Of a stretch of 33,854 bases of DNA, positions 1-8,828 are shown one piece after another (positions within the stretch are counted from its first letter, which is position 1; the number at the start of each line of letters is the position of its first letter). A program made the translations under genes and the position numbers. Below the pieces are notes generated by a model. That model was given only the letters and a program-made list of their open reading frames with translations. It was not told the origin of the DNA and made no database searches. This DNA comes from an uncultured Eubacteriales bacterium (GTDB lineage Bacteria; Bacillota; Clostridia; Oscillospirales; CAG-272), in contig CAKRQL010000021.1 of the NCBI GenBank assembly GCA_934393265.1, positions 1 to 33,854 of the forward strand, given 5' to 3'.

Positions 1-3
1 AAA

Positions 4-25
4 GGCGGCGGATTTCTCCGCCGCC
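4..25. terminator. Hairpin terminator after the surface protein gene
   Basis: A perfect 9-bp stem (4-12 with 17-25) closes a 4-base loop. On the plus strand it is followed after a few bases by a run of T at 31-35; on the minus strand the right arm runs into TTT at the window edge. It lies just past the stop codon of the surface protein gene (60, minus), so it can end that transcript and possibly one arriving from the other side. The minus-strand T-tract cannot be judged because the window ends. Confidence 0.65.
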
Positions 26-59
26 TCAGTCTTTTTATTGGGTCAGTGTGCCGTTTGCC

Positions 60-3000
60 TTATGCTCTTTTCTTCTTTATGATTACAAAGGCAACCGCGC
101 CGCCGACGATTATCACGCCGACTACGACAAGCACGACTATCAGAGCAACGTTCGCGCCGCCCTTTACGGTGAAGGATGCGTTTGCATTACCGGTTGCGGA
201 CACTGCCTCAACGGTATATTCGCCCGCCTTGAGGGTCTCAAGGTATTCCTTTGTAAAGGTAAGCTCGCCGCTCTTTACGGTATAGTTCTTCGGGTCTACT
301 GTCTCGCCGTTCACCTTTACCTCGGTGATGTCGGAGACGGAATCATTGAACTTTATCGTCGGAAGAGTCTCGCTCTTCTTGCTCCATTCCTTGGCTTCCT
401 CATCTATAGAGGCAACTATCTTTGCGATAGCTACGCTGTCGCCGAGCTTGGTATGGCAGACTGTGCACTCCTTGTGCTTTGTGCCCTCCTCGCTCTCGGT
501 TGCTTTCTTGTCGATTATCCAGCCGCTCTCGGTATGCGCCTTCATCGGGAGCTCCTCGGTTTCCTTGTGAGTGCAGCCCTCGTGCTTACAGGTCTTGGTC
601 TTTATACCCGTCTCCGTGCAGGTCGCTTCCTTTGTAACTACCCAGTCGGTCATATCGTGTCCGAGCTTGGGAAGCACTCTCGTCTCGAGCTCTTCGTTGC
701 AGACCGTGCAGAGCTTGTGCTCTTCTCCGTCCACCTCGCAGGTTGCGGGGGTCTTGACGGTCCACTCGCCCTCTGTATGAGCTATCTTAGCGATGCTTTC
801 CGTCTCTGTCACGTGACATACAGAACACTCGCGGGTCTTTGTACCTTCCTCTGAGCAGGTAGCGGTTTTCGTTACCTCCCACTCGCCCCACGTATGTCCG
901 GTAGCCTTGATGGTTTTCGTCTCCTTTTCGTGGCAGACAGAGCACTCGCGCTCCTCGGTACCGTCCGCGGTACAGGTGGCGGGAGTTGTCGCTGTCCACT
1001 CACCGTATGTATGACCGGTTACCATGGTGAATGCAAAGGACTTCACAACCTCTGCCATATCGGTGTTGCTGTAATCCTCGTCCGTAAACCTTCCGTTGTA
1101 GAGGAGAGTCAGCGTAAGCTCCTTATCCGCATCGTTTACATCCGGTGTCAGACCGCATGAGCCGATAAAGCTCATTCCCTCGGGAGCCTCGCCCGCAAGG
1201 AGTATCTTGCCGGAAAGGGTTATCGCATCCGGCTTTGCAACCGTGAGAGCTCCCACTATACGGCAGTCCTCAAAGAGGTATGTCGAGTTAAAGCTGTCGG
1301 GTGCGTTTATTATATTGCCGTCGGAAATTATTGTGCTGTTCTTTACCGTAAATCTCACGTTGCCGAATTCAGTGTTGCTGAATACAGCCGCGCGTCCGTT
1401 CATCTCCGCGCTGAGCGAAACGAAGAGGCAGTTATTTATGTATACCTTGTTATCGGCATTAAAATCTTCAGTCACGAGAGACGCCACAATGCCCTCGTCG
1501 TAGTTTGCGGTATGGTAGAAGTTAACGCCGTTTGCATAGAAGTGCGTTCCGCCTCCGCCGTTGCTGCTCTGGAGCCTCGCAGCTATACTGCCGTAGAACG
1601 AGAGGTTTCCGGCGTATGCCGACTCGCCCTCTGCGTCGTCCGCACTGTTAACGCCGAGACCTATCTCAACGCCGTCGGTGTTGTAGGACATGAAGAGAAT
1701 GCCGGAATTTACACCGTCACCACCGGCGACCCGGCTGTGATATACGAGCTTCGCGCCCGGGACGGTCGAATAAATCCAGACTGCGCCGGAAACTCTGAAT
1801 ACGCCGTCGTACGTAGTACCTGTAAATCCGTCGGCTCTCGTGAAGAAGATCGTATGTCCGTTCATGTCAAGGTGAAGCTTGCCGGATACTCTTATTGCGG
1901 GATCGGCAGCTACCTTATAAACCATATCGGAGAGGAGGAAGAAGGTCGCGCTGTCATCTGCGGTCTGTACAGCCGTGAAGAGCTCGTCTGCGGTATTGTA
2001 TACAGCCGATACCGCGCCGCCCTTTATCATTACGGCGACCGCCGCGCTGAGATCCCCCTCCGCCGCTGTATATGCGGGATAAATTATCGAGTCCCGGTGC
2101 TCCTGTGTCGCGCGGGTTGCGGTCATGCTCTCGCCGTCTATTTTCCAGCCGGAGCATACCATGAGTGTACCGTCTTTCATCCTTGCGGCGGGGACCTTTA
2201 TCTCGTCGTCAATACGTATGAGCGCGCCTATCGGACGGTATATGGTCTTCGCCGCCTCGGCGTCATTCTCGTCCGCGTAAATCTCGTAGCGGATAAGCTC
2301 ATCCTTTGCCGCCTCGGTAAACGTCAGCGTGTCGCCGGATCTCGTTATATTGCAGGTCTCGGAGTCATAGATAAATTCGTGACCGTTCATATTGATAACG
2401 CAGGGAGTGTTTATAACCGTCCTGGCAACAACATCATTCATCAATACGACGGTGCCGCCGTTCTCAGAGGCGTACTGGAGCGCCGCGTCAAGAGTAGCAA
2501 AGCCCATCTCTCCTACGATGAAGTCCGGGATCAATTTAATCTCTTCTCTTCCGAGGTACTCGCACTCATATACCGGTGTGTCCGCAAACACGGTGTTGTC
2601 GAGCGATATGCCGGACGCACGGCTTATAAGCGCGAGCCTTACGTTATCTATAAGGATATCCGTGTCTGCGGCTCTGTTTATGTTCGAATTGGCATCTATC
2701 TGAAGGTCGCCTACCTTTGCAAGCGTCGTACCTGCCGAGCTCATGGAATATACCCCCTCGGTCTTTACAACGAGCTGACCGTTCACGAATACGGCACCGA
2801 CAGAGCTGTTGAATGCCGGGTCGCTCTCGCTTGCGCCGGGCTTAAGGTCGATAACGTAGGTGAAGTGTGCCCACTCGCCGGCAGGAACCTTTACGGCGTT
2901 TCCGACCATTCTGCCGTCGAGTCTCGCGTAGAACTCAACTCCGCCATCTACGTTTCTTATGTAGATATAAAGCTTACCGAACCACTTTAAGCTGTCCGCA

Positions 3001-4412
3001 TTTCTTCCCTCGATGAGTATCTTCATTTCGTCGGGATAGGTCGTCCCGGTGTTGAAGTCGGCTTCAAATATATAATATCTGTAATCGCCGTCTATATCAA
3101 TCCCGTTTACACCGTCTTTATTGTAGCTGATGAATGCATTATTGTCATGCAATCCCTTCGGGACAAAAAATTTATCGTATGTATTTCCGAACACGTCGGT
3201 CTCACTCGTAAGGACTCCGTAGCCCTTATCATAAAAGTTTGCCGGGCCGATACCGATGGTGCTGTTTGCATAATATACTCCGTCATTTAACGTAGAACCG
3301 TAAACATACGGTGCCTTGTGGTCTGCATACTTCAGGCTGAGGCCGAATTTCGTAAAGTCAGCAGAGCCGTCAGCCCACTCTGAGCCCTGATTTATCCCTT
3401 TGAGCGTCCTGAATCCGACGCCGTCGGCAATCTCGAGCATAGAGGGATAACCCTTTTCGGGAGAATAGAACATGCCGTTTCCGGCTTTTTCGGAGGAGCT
3501 TACGGTTGTTTTTCCGTTGAGCACAAGCCTTGCGCCCGCCATTCTTATACCGGTGTCGCAGGTGTCATACGGGCAGAGCAGCGCGGTGTCGGTTATCGTA
3601 ACGAGGCCGCCGTAGACTCCGGAGCCCTTCTTGTCTAAAAGGCTCGCGATGCGCCAATAGCTCTCAAGTGTGCAGCGGGTGAAGGTCGCCGTCCCTCCGC
3701 CGATGAGGCTCTCGAGCTTCATTACCATCTTTCCGCTCCCGCGCTGTACCGCACGGGTATCCTCGACAACGAGGCTCGACGCATCGGCGGAGACCTGCGA
3801 GAAGATGTGACCGCTGAATATATCGAAGCTGCAATTCCTTATTTCAATTGTACCGGCTCCGATACCGACGATGATACTGGCGTCTGCGGTTTCCTTATCG
3901 GAGACGACGTTTACGCCGTCAACCGTTATCTTTGCGCCGCTGTTATCCGCGCCGCCGTTCGTCTGCACAAACGATCTTGCACCGATTTTCACGGTAGCGC
4001 CGTCGCCCCTGATATTCAGGACGTTTGAGTTATTCGCATTGAAAGCAAACTGATTTGAAGCGGTGTAACAGACCGTCGACTTCCCGAGGTCTATCGTAAC
4101 CGTCTTGGACTGATTTCCGGTCGTCTCATTGTTGGAGTCCGCCATGATAACCGGGTCGCCGTCCATGTAAACAACGTTGAACAGCGGCTTTATAACGTCG
4201 CCGTCATGCGCCTTGTTTACCGCGGAGTAAAGCTTATTATAGCTTTCTCCATCGCGCGGATTGCCGTCAGAGCCGTATATCTGCCAGCATACCGTTTCGG
4301 TCTCTTTTCCCACGGTCGCATCACCGTCCGCAGACGCGGCAAATGCGAATACGCATCCGACGACAGCGGCAATGACAAGTACGGGAACGAGAATTTTCCA
4401 GAACTTCTTCAT
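60..4412 (-). CDS. Large membrane-anchored surface protein with beta-helix, LamG-like and CxxC repeat regions
   Basis: Predicted 1450-residue extracellular protein of unknown ligand. The start is the ATG at 4412 (MKKFWK...), which follows GAGGAGAAACAAG; an upstream in-frame ATG has no ribosome site. Order of parts: signal peptide (about 1-28, ending AFAASA); a long Gly/Ala/Asn-rich region with the rhythm of a parallel beta-helix (about 80-400); a concanavalin/LamG-like segment (about 450-600); a second beta-helix-like stretch (about 650-1130); five repeats of about 40 residues (about 1133-1331) built on GHTxGEW...ATC...CxxC; a domain resembling the carbohydrate-binding X2/Ig-like fold (about 1332-1419); a membrane helix (about 1421-1443) and a basic KKKRA tail. 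There is no LPxTG motif, so anchoring is by the helix. It is monocistronic with its own promoter and terminator. An adhesin or polysaccharide-binding role is inference. Confidence 0.85.
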   Translation of the reverse strand: MKKFWKILVPVLVIAAVVGCVFAFAASADGDATVGKETETVCWQIYGSDGNPRDGESYNKLYSAVNKAHDGDVIKPLFNVVYMDGDPVIMADSNNETTGNQSKTVTIDLGKSTVCYTASNQFAFNANNSNVLNIRGDGATVKIGARSFVQTNGGADNSGAKITVDGVNVVSDKETADASIIVGIGAGTIEIRNCSFDIFSGHIFSQVSADASSLVVEDTRAVQRGSGKMVMKLESLIGGGTATFTRCTLESYWRIASLLDKKGSGVYGGLVTITDTALLCPYDTCDTGIRMAGARLVLNGKTTVSSSEKAGNGMFYSPEKGYPSMLEIADGVGFRTLKGINQGSEWADGSADFTKFGLSLKYADHKAPYVYGSTLNDGVYYANSTIGIGPANFYDKGYGVLTSETDVFGNTYDKFFVPKGLHDNNAFISYNKDGVNGIDIDGDYRYYIFEADFNTGTTYPDEMKILIEGRNADSLKWFGKLYIYIRNVDGGVEFYARLDGRMVGNAVKVPAGEWAHFTYVIDLKPGASESDPAFNSSVGAVFVNGQLVVKTEGVYSMSSAGTTLAKVGDLQIDANSNINRAADTDILIDNVRLALISRASGISLDNTVFADTPVYECEYLGREEIKLIPDFIVGEMGFATLDAALQYASENGGTVVLMNDVVARTVINTPCVINMNGHEFIYDSETCNITRSGDTLTFTEAAKDELIRYEIYADENDAEAAKTIYRPIGALIRIDDEIKVPAARMKDGTLMVCSGWKIDGESMTATRATQEHRDSIIYPAYTAAEGDLSAAVAVMIKGGAVSAVYNTADELFTAVQTADDSATFFLLSDMVYKVAADPAIRVSGKLHLDMNGHTIFFTRADGFTGTTYDGVFRVSGAVWIYSTVPGAKLVYHSRVAGGDGVNSGILFMSYNTDGVEIGLGVNSADDAEGESAYAGNLSFYGSIAARLQSSNGGGGTHFYANGVNFYHTANYDEGIVASLVTEDFNADNKVYINNCLFVSLSAEMNGRAAVFSNTEFGNVRFTVKNSTIISDGNIINAPDSFNSTYLFEDCRIVGALTVAKPDAITLSGKILLAGEAPEGMSFIGSCGLTPDVNDADKELTLTLLYNGRFTDEDYSNTDMAEVVKSFAFTMVTGHTYGEWTATTPATCTADGTEERECSVCHEKETKTIKATGHTWGEWEVTKTATCSEEGTKTRECSVCHVTETESIAKIAHTEGEWTVKTPATCEVDGEEHKLCTVCNEELETRVLPKLGHDMTDWVVTKEATCTETGIKTKTCKHEGCTHKETEELPMKAHTESGWIIDKKATESEEGTKHKECTVCHTKLGDSVAIAKIVASIDEEAKEWSKKSETLPTIKFNDSVSDITEVKVNGETVDPKNYTVKSGELTFTKEYLETLKAGEYTVEAVSATGNANASFTVKGGANVALIVVLVVVGVIIVGGAVAFVIIKKKRA

Positions 4413-4495
4413 CTTGTTTCTCCTCACGTTTTTTATTTGTATGTTTTTTATTGGTGGCGGCATCGGGGTCTCTGCCTCCACAGGCTTACAAGACT

Positions 4496-4524
4496 ATTAT
4501 ATATTCTCCGCGCGAAAATGTCCA
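4496..4524 (-). promoter_or_regulatory. Sigma-A-type promoter of the surface protein gene
   Basis: Read on the minus strand, TGGACA (4519-4524) is separated by 17 bases from a perfect TATAAT (4496-4501). The predicted start point is about 75-80 bases upstream of the ATG at 4412, leaving a leader that contains the ribosome site GAGGAG. No operator-like repeat was seen between promoter and gene. Confidence 0.75.
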
Positions 4525-4649
4525 TTCTCCGATTAAACGATTTTATCACTATTTTATTGTGAATTATATACAAAACCATGCGACATGCTTTGCGCATATA
4601 TGAAAATAAATAACAAAACTTGCAAAATCAATAAGTGCCGGAAAATAAC

Positions 4650-4757
4650 TACAACACGGCGTAAGCCGTATTTCACAGCCGACGGGCTATTTCACATTTT
4701 CCGGCAGGAAAATATTTCACACGGCGTAAGCCGTATTTCACTGCGCCGAAAGGCGCC
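4650..4757. repeat. Array of small hairpins separated by GTGAAATA spacers
   Basis: On the minus strand four copies of GTGAAATA alternate with five short inverted repeats: GCGCC-tttc-GGCGC, CGGC-TTAC-GCCG, TTTTCC-TGCC-GGAAAA, GCC-CGTC-GGC and again CGGC-TTAC-GCCG. The 22-base block at 4655-4676 recurs exactly at 4720-4741. There is no coding potential. The arms differ in sequence but keep pairing, while the spacer is constant, so the structure appears to be what is conserved. It sits between the surface protein promoter and the dnaJ terminator. It may be a dispersed extragenic palindromic element; a related copy lies at 18622-18682. Confidence 0.75.
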
Positions 4758-4787
4758 CTGCCCCCGCCCTACAATAGACAAACACCA

Positions 4788-4827
4788 ATAAAAAATCCCG
4801 GGCGTACAGCCATACGACCGTGCGCCC
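4788..4827 (-). terminator. Rho-independent terminator of the heat-shock operon
   Basis: On the minus strand a GC-rich stem (arms 4818-4827 and 4800-4809, one mismatch) is followed by GGGATTTTTTATT. It lies about 46 bases past the dnaJ stop codon and is the natural end of the hrcA-grpE-dnaK-dnaJ transcript. Confidence 0.8.
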
Positions 4828-4873
4828 GGATCCGGATAGAGAAAGAGAAACTTTCCTACTTGAAAACTTTCCC

Positions 4874-6031
4874 TTATTTTTTTATATTCCCGAATATCTT
4901 TTTGAAGAAGCCTTTTTCTTTCGTACAGTTGCTCTCGCCGAGGGTGTCGGCAAAGGCACGGAGCGCCTTCTTCTGCTCTGCCGTCAGGTTCTTCGGCGTC
5001 TCAACCTGTGCCGTGAAGATATAGTCTCCGCGCCGCTTGGTCGAAACGTCCGGAATACCCTTACCGCGTATCGTAAACTGCGCACCGGACTGCGTCCCCT
5101 CCGGGATATGGAACTTCTCTGTCTTGCCGTCGAGCGTCGGAATATCTATATCCGCGCCGAGAGCCGCGGAGGCGAAGGAAATCGGGACGTCGCAATAAAC
5201 GTTGTTCCCCTCCCTGCGGAAGAACTGGTGCTCACGCACGCGCACCTCGATGATAAGGTCGCCCGCCGCGCCGCCGTTCACCCCCGCGGAGCCCTGTCCG
5301 CGCAGGATTATCTTCTGCATCGAGGAGATACCCGCAGGTATCTGCACGTCGAGCTTCTTTGACACTCTCACAAAGCCGCGCCCGCTGCACTTCTTGCAGG
5401 GGGACTTTATTATTTTGCCCGTTCCGTGACAGGTCGGGCAGGCGGTCTGCGTCTGGACGTAGCCGAGCATCGTCTGCTGTCTTACGCTTACGCGGCCGGT
5501 GCCGCGGCAGGCGGAGCAGGTCTCCGGCTTTGTTCCCTTTTCGGCACCCGTGCCGCCGCAATCGGGGCATTTCTCCTCCCTCTGGAACGAGACCTCTTTC
5601 TTACAGCCGGTCACCGACTCCTCAAAGGTTATCTGTACACGGGTCAGTATATCGTCGCCGTCCACCGCCGCATTCGCACGACGGGAGGACCCGCCGCCAC
5701 CGCCGAAGAACGAGGAGAATATATCGCCGAAATCGAAGTCCCCGCCGGAAAATCCGCCGGAGAAGCCGCCGAAGCCGGAGCCACCGCCGCCCGCGGACGG
5801 GTCAAACGCCGCGAAGCCGTACTTATCGTACTTATCTTTCTTCTCCGGGTCGGAGAGAACGGCGTATGCCTCGTTCACCTCCTTGAACTTCGCCTCTGCC
5901 GCCTTATCGCCGGGATTCATATCCGGGTGATACTTCTTTGCGAGGGTTCTGTACGCTTTTTTTATCTCATCGGCACTCGCGCTCTTCTGAACGCCGAGCA
6001 CCTCATAATAATCTCTTTTAGTGTCTGCCAT
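4874..6031 (-). CDS. dnaJ: Chaperone protein DnaJ (Hsp40)
   Basis: Cytoplasmic co-chaperone of 385 residues that delivers clients to DnaK and stimulates its ATPase. The J domain (about 6-70) carries the HPD motif at 35-37; a Gly/Phe-rich linker follows (about 80-115); the zinc-binding region has four CxxCxGxG-type repeats (CPDCGGTG, CSACRGTG, CPTCHGTG, CKKCSGRG); the C-terminal substrate-binding domains complete the type I architecture. The start at 6031 follows AAAGGAAAACGT; an in-frame upstream ATG at 6061 lacks a ribosome site. It is the last gene of the heat-shock operon, about 210 bases after dnaK, with a hairpin in the gap and a terminator downstream. Confidence 0.98.
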   Translation of the reverse strand: MADTKRDYYEVLGVQKSASADEIKKAYRTLAKKYHPDMNPGDKAAEAKFKEVNEAYAVLSDPEKKDKYDKYGFAAFDPSAGGGGSGFGGFSGGFSGGDFDFGDIFSSFFGGGGGSSRRANAAVDGDDILTRVQITFEESVTGCKKEVSFQREEKCPDCGGTGAEKGTKPETCSACRGTGRVSVRQQTMLGYVQTQTACPTCHGTGKIIKSPCKKCSGRGFVRVSKKLDVQIPAGISSMQKIILRGQGSAGVNGGAAGDLIIEVRVREHQFFRREGNNVYCDVPISFASAALGADIDIPTLDGKTEKFHIPEGTQSGAQFTIRGKGIPDVSTKRRGDYIFTAQVETPKNLTAEQKKALRAFADTLGESNCTKEKGFFKKIFGNIKK

Positions 6032-6180
6032 ACGTTTTCCTTTCGGCGGACTGCGCGCCATATTGCAAATAAATGATTACAAAACCGCGCTTATCGTCAT
6101 AGATTTGAATTTACCTTATTACCGGCTATCGGACTGCCCGCGAAGTGTTTTTCCGCATGACAGCCCGATAACTTTATTCC

Positions 6181-6206
6181 CCCGGCGCGGGTGGTGCCGC
6201 GCCGGG
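6181..6206 (-). other. Perfect GC hairpin between dnaK and dnaJ
   Basis: A perfect 10-bp GC stem (6181-6190 with 6197-6206) encloses a 6-base loop, about 35 bases past the dnaK stop. It lacks a following T-run on the minus strand, so it is more likely an RNA processing or stability element, or a partial terminator, than a full one. A second inverted repeat, GTAAAC-aaat-GTTTAC, lies next to it at 6213-6228. Together they could set the dnaK:dnaJ expression ratio; this is inference. Confidence 0.6.
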
Positions 6207-6241
6207 TCGGCAGTAAACAAATGTTTACGCCGTCTTTTTAA

Positions 6242-8077
6242 TTACTGGTTGGACTTATCCTCGAAGTTCGCATCGTAGTAGTTGCCGTCCGCGCCCTCGT
6301 GACCGCCGTTCGCACCCTCGGCACCCTGACCGTTCGCCTGTGCCTGTGCCTGATAGATTTTCTCGGCTATCGGATAGAACGCCTTCTGCAGTGCCTCGGT
6401 ATCCGCCTTTATAGCCTCGGTATCGGTGCCCTTAAGGGTCTCACGGAGCTTTGCAATCGCGTCGTTTACGGGCGCCTTGTCGGCATCCGTAACCTTGTCG
6501 CCGAGCTCGCCGAGGCTCTTCTCGGTCTGGAAGATAGCGTTCTCGGCCTGGTTGCGGACCTCGACCGCCTCCTTCTGCTTCTTGTCCTCCTCGGCGTACT
6601 TCTCCGCCTCGTGGACAGCCTTCTCTATATCCTCCTTCGACATATTGGTGGAGGAGGTTATCGTGATGTGCTGCTCCTTGCCGGTGCCCTTGTCGCACGC
6701 GGTAACGTTGACGATACCGTTAGCGTCTATATCAAAGGTAACCTCAATCTGCGGAACTCCGCGGGGAGCGGCGGGAATACCGTCAAGAATAAATCTGCCG
6801 AGGGTCGTGTTACCTGCCGCCATCTCGCGCTCGCCCTGAAGAACATGAATCTCAACAGAGGTCTGACCGTCTGCGGCGGTGGAATAAACCTGACTCTTCT
6901 TTACGGGTATCGTGGTGTTTCTCTCGATTATCTTGTTGAACACTCCGCCGAGCGTCTCGATACCGAGCGACAGAGGAGTTACGTCAAGGAGAAGAACGTC
7001 CTTTACGTCTCCGCCGAGGACGCCTCCCTGTATAGCCGCGCCGACAGCGACGCACTCATCGGGGTTGATGCCCTTGAAGGGCTCCTTGCCCATGAACTTC
7101 TTTACAGCCTCCTGAACGGCGGGTATTCTCGTAGAGCCGCCGACGAGAAGAACCTTTGAGACGTCCGAGGGCTTGAGACCCGCGTCCTTCAGCACTTTCT
7201 GTGTCGGTCCCATGGTAGCCTCAACGAGGTCGTGGGTCAGCTCGTCGAACTTAGCTCTCGTGAGAGTAGCCTCAAAGTGCTTGGGTCCGGTAGCGTCCGC
7301 CGTGATGAACGGGAGCGATATAGTCGAGGACATAACTCCGGAGAGCTCTATCTTAGCCTTCTCCGCCGCGTCCTTAAGTCTCTGGTGCGCCATCTTATCC
7401 TTGCGCAGGTCGATGCCGCCGTTGTCGCGGGCAAACTCGTCTGCCATCCAGTTGATTATTCTCTCGTCGAAGTCATCGCCGCCGAGGTGGTTGTTACCTG
7501 CGGTTGCGAGAACCTCGAACACGCCGTCGGATATGTCGAGAAGCGACACGTCGAAGGTACCGCCGCCGAGGTCGAATACCATTATCTTCTGCGACTCCTC
7601 CTTATCCATACCGTAGGCAAGAGCTGCCGCGGTGGGCTCGTTTATAATTCTCTTGACGTCAAGACCGGCAATTCTGCCCGCGTCCTTAGTCGCCTGACGC
7701 TGTGCGTCGGTGAAATATGCGGGGACGGTTATAACCGCCTCGGTAACCTTCGTTCCGAGGTAAGCCTCCGCGTCAGCCTTCAGCTTCTGAAGTATCATAG
7801 CGGAAATCTCCTGAGGAGTATACGATTTTCCGTCTATCTCAACCTTTGCGTCTGTGCCCATCTTTCTCTTTATGGAGGAGACGGTGCGCTCCGGGTTTGT
7901 TACCGCCTGCCGCTTTGCAACCTGACCCACGAGTCTCTCGCCGTTCTTTGCGAATGCGACGACGGAGGGCGTCGTTCTCGCGCCCTCGGGGTTGGTTATA
8001 ACGATAGGCTCGCCGCCCTCGTAAACGGCGACGCATGAATTTGTAGTACCAAGGTCAATACCAATAATCTTTCCCAT
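6242..8077 (-). CDS. dnaK: Chaperone protein DnaK (Hsp70)
   Basis: ATP-dependent cytoplasmic Hsp70 of 611 residues. The start MGKIIGIDLGTTNSCV is preceded by CGGAGGATAATTATT. Visible ATPase signatures are GIDLGTTNSC near residue 5, VFDLGGGTFDVS near 170 and VLLVGGSTRIPAV near 310; the substrate-binding beta domain begins after the DVTPLSLGIE linker. The length and the missing segment in the first subdomain are typical of Gram-positive DnaK. The C-terminal tail is Gly/Asn/Ala-rich and ends NFEDKSNQ, without the EEVD-like ending of some Hsp70s. It lies 110 bases after grpE and is co-transcribed from the hrcA promoter. Confidence 0.99.
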   Translation of the reverse strand: MGKIIGIDLGTTNSCVAVYEGGEPIVITNPEGARTTPSVVAFAKNGERLVGQVAKRQAVTNPERTVSSIKRKMGTDAKVEIDGKSYTPQEISAMILQKLKADAEAYLGTKVTEAVITVPAYFTDAQRQATKDAGRIAGLDVKRIINEPTAAALAYGMDKEESQKIMVFDLGGGTFDVSLLDISDGVFEVLATAGNNHLGGDDFDERIINWMADEFARDNGGIDLRKDKMAHQRLKDAAEKAKIELSGVMSSTISLPFITADATGPKHFEATLTRAKFDELTHDLVEATMGPTQKVLKDAGLKPSDVSKVLLVGGSTRIPAVQEAVKKFMGKEPFKGINPDECVAVGAAIQGGVLGGDVKDVLLLDVTPLSLGIETLGGVFNKIIERNTTIPVKKSQVYSTAADGQTSVEIHVLQGEREMAAGNTTLGRFILDGIPAAPRGVPQIEVTFDIDANGIVNVTACDKGTGKEQHITITSSTNMSKEDIEKAVHEAEKYAEEDKKQKEAVEVRNQAENAIFQTEKSLGELGDKVTDADKAPVNDAIAKLRETLKGTDTEAIKADTEALQKAFYPIAEKIYQAQAQANGQGAEGANGGHEGADGNYYDANFEDKSNQ

Positions 8078-8187
8078 AATAATTATCCTCCGAATATATT
8101 GAAAATTTTTATAAACTTATTTTGTGTCTGCCCCGCAGAAGTTACTCCGCGAAGCTCTATGATATTTCCGCCAATCCGTAACTCCGG

Positions 8188-8823
8188 TCAGTTGACCGTC
8201 TTTACCATGGCGTACCTTATCATCTTATTACCCTTTTTGTACCCCTTCTGGAGCACGTCAACGATCTCGCCCTCGCCCTTCGTGTCGTCCTCTTCATGGA
8301 GAACCGCATTGTGGAGCTGCGGGTCAAAGGTCTCGCCGGATTTTCCTATCTCCTCGACGCCGAGGTTTTTCAGCGCCGTCGCGATAGCCTTTGCGGTCAT
8401 TGCGACCCCCTCGCGCACCTTTTCGCCGTCATCGTACATTGCCGCGCGCTCGAGGTTGTCTATTATCGGGAGAATTTCCTTCACCGCGTCCGCGACCGCC
8501 GCGTCGTAGCTTGCCTGCCGCTCCTCCCGTGAGCGACGGCGGAAGTTGTCATACTCTGCCGCCATCCGCAGGTATCTGTCGTCCTTTTCCTTTATCTCGG
8601 ACTCGAGCTTTTCTACCTTTTTGCGGAGCTCCTCCGCCTCTTTTCTGTAATAGCCCTTTCCGTGGTGCTCGCAGTCCGCCCCGGAGCAGCCTTCCGCATT
8701 GTCGTCATGAGCCGCACCCGCGCCGCAGCCTGCCCCGGCACCACAGCCGGCACACGTCTTTTTTTCGGCGGATTTTTCCGCTCCGTCAGCGTTTATCGTA
8801 GCTTTTTCTTTGTTTTCTTCCAT
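8188..8823 (-). CDS. grpE: Nucleotide exchange factor GrpE with a Cys-rich N-terminus
   Basis: Exchange factor of 211 residues that releases ADP from DnaK. The long helix (about 58-115, RKEAEELRKKVEKLESEIKEKD...) and the C-terminal beta domain with the GETFDPQLHNAV and VVDVLQKGYK-like signatures are intact. The start follows GGGAGGTAGAGATA, 5 bases after hrcA ends, so the two are tightly coupled. Odd feature: the normally acidic, disordered N-terminus holds five cysteines (24, 27, 33, 46, 51) and His39/53/54 in a Gly/Ala-rich stretch, suggesting metal binding or redox sensitivity. That is inference; the chaperone assignment itself is firm. Confidence 0.96.
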   Translation of the reverse strand: MEENKEKATINADGAEKSAEKKTCAGCGAGAGCGAGAAHDDNAEGCSGADCEHHGKGYYRKEAEELRKKVEKLESEIKEKDDRYLRMAAEYDNFRRRSREERQASYDAAVADAVKEILPIIDNLERAAMYDDGEKVREGVAMTAKAIATALKNLGVEEIGKSGETFDPQLHNAVLHEEDDTKGEGEIVDVLQKGYKKGNKMIRYAMVKTVN

Positions 8824-8828
8824 TATCT

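Noticed and set aside
1512..2990. Long open frame on the plus strand opposite the surface protein
   Set aside because: It mirrors the codon pattern of the minus-strand gene, has no ribosome site or recognizable domain, and the minus-strand product has a signal peptide, repeats and an anchor.
4650..4757. Possible small CRISPR array
   Set aside because: Repeat units are too short, the intervening pieces are self-complementary rather than unique, and no cas gene is present.
7232..8038. Open frame on the plus strand opposite dnaK
   Set aside because: A shadow of the conserved DnaK coding sequence. The same holds for 16078-16968 opposite sufB, 21712-22521 opposite the protease and 25025-25873 opposite the reductase.
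8078..8187. Promoter or CIRCE between grpE and dnaK
   Set aside because: The 110-base gap shows no TTAGCACTC repeat and no well-spaced -35/-10 pair; only the dnaK ribosome site is clear.
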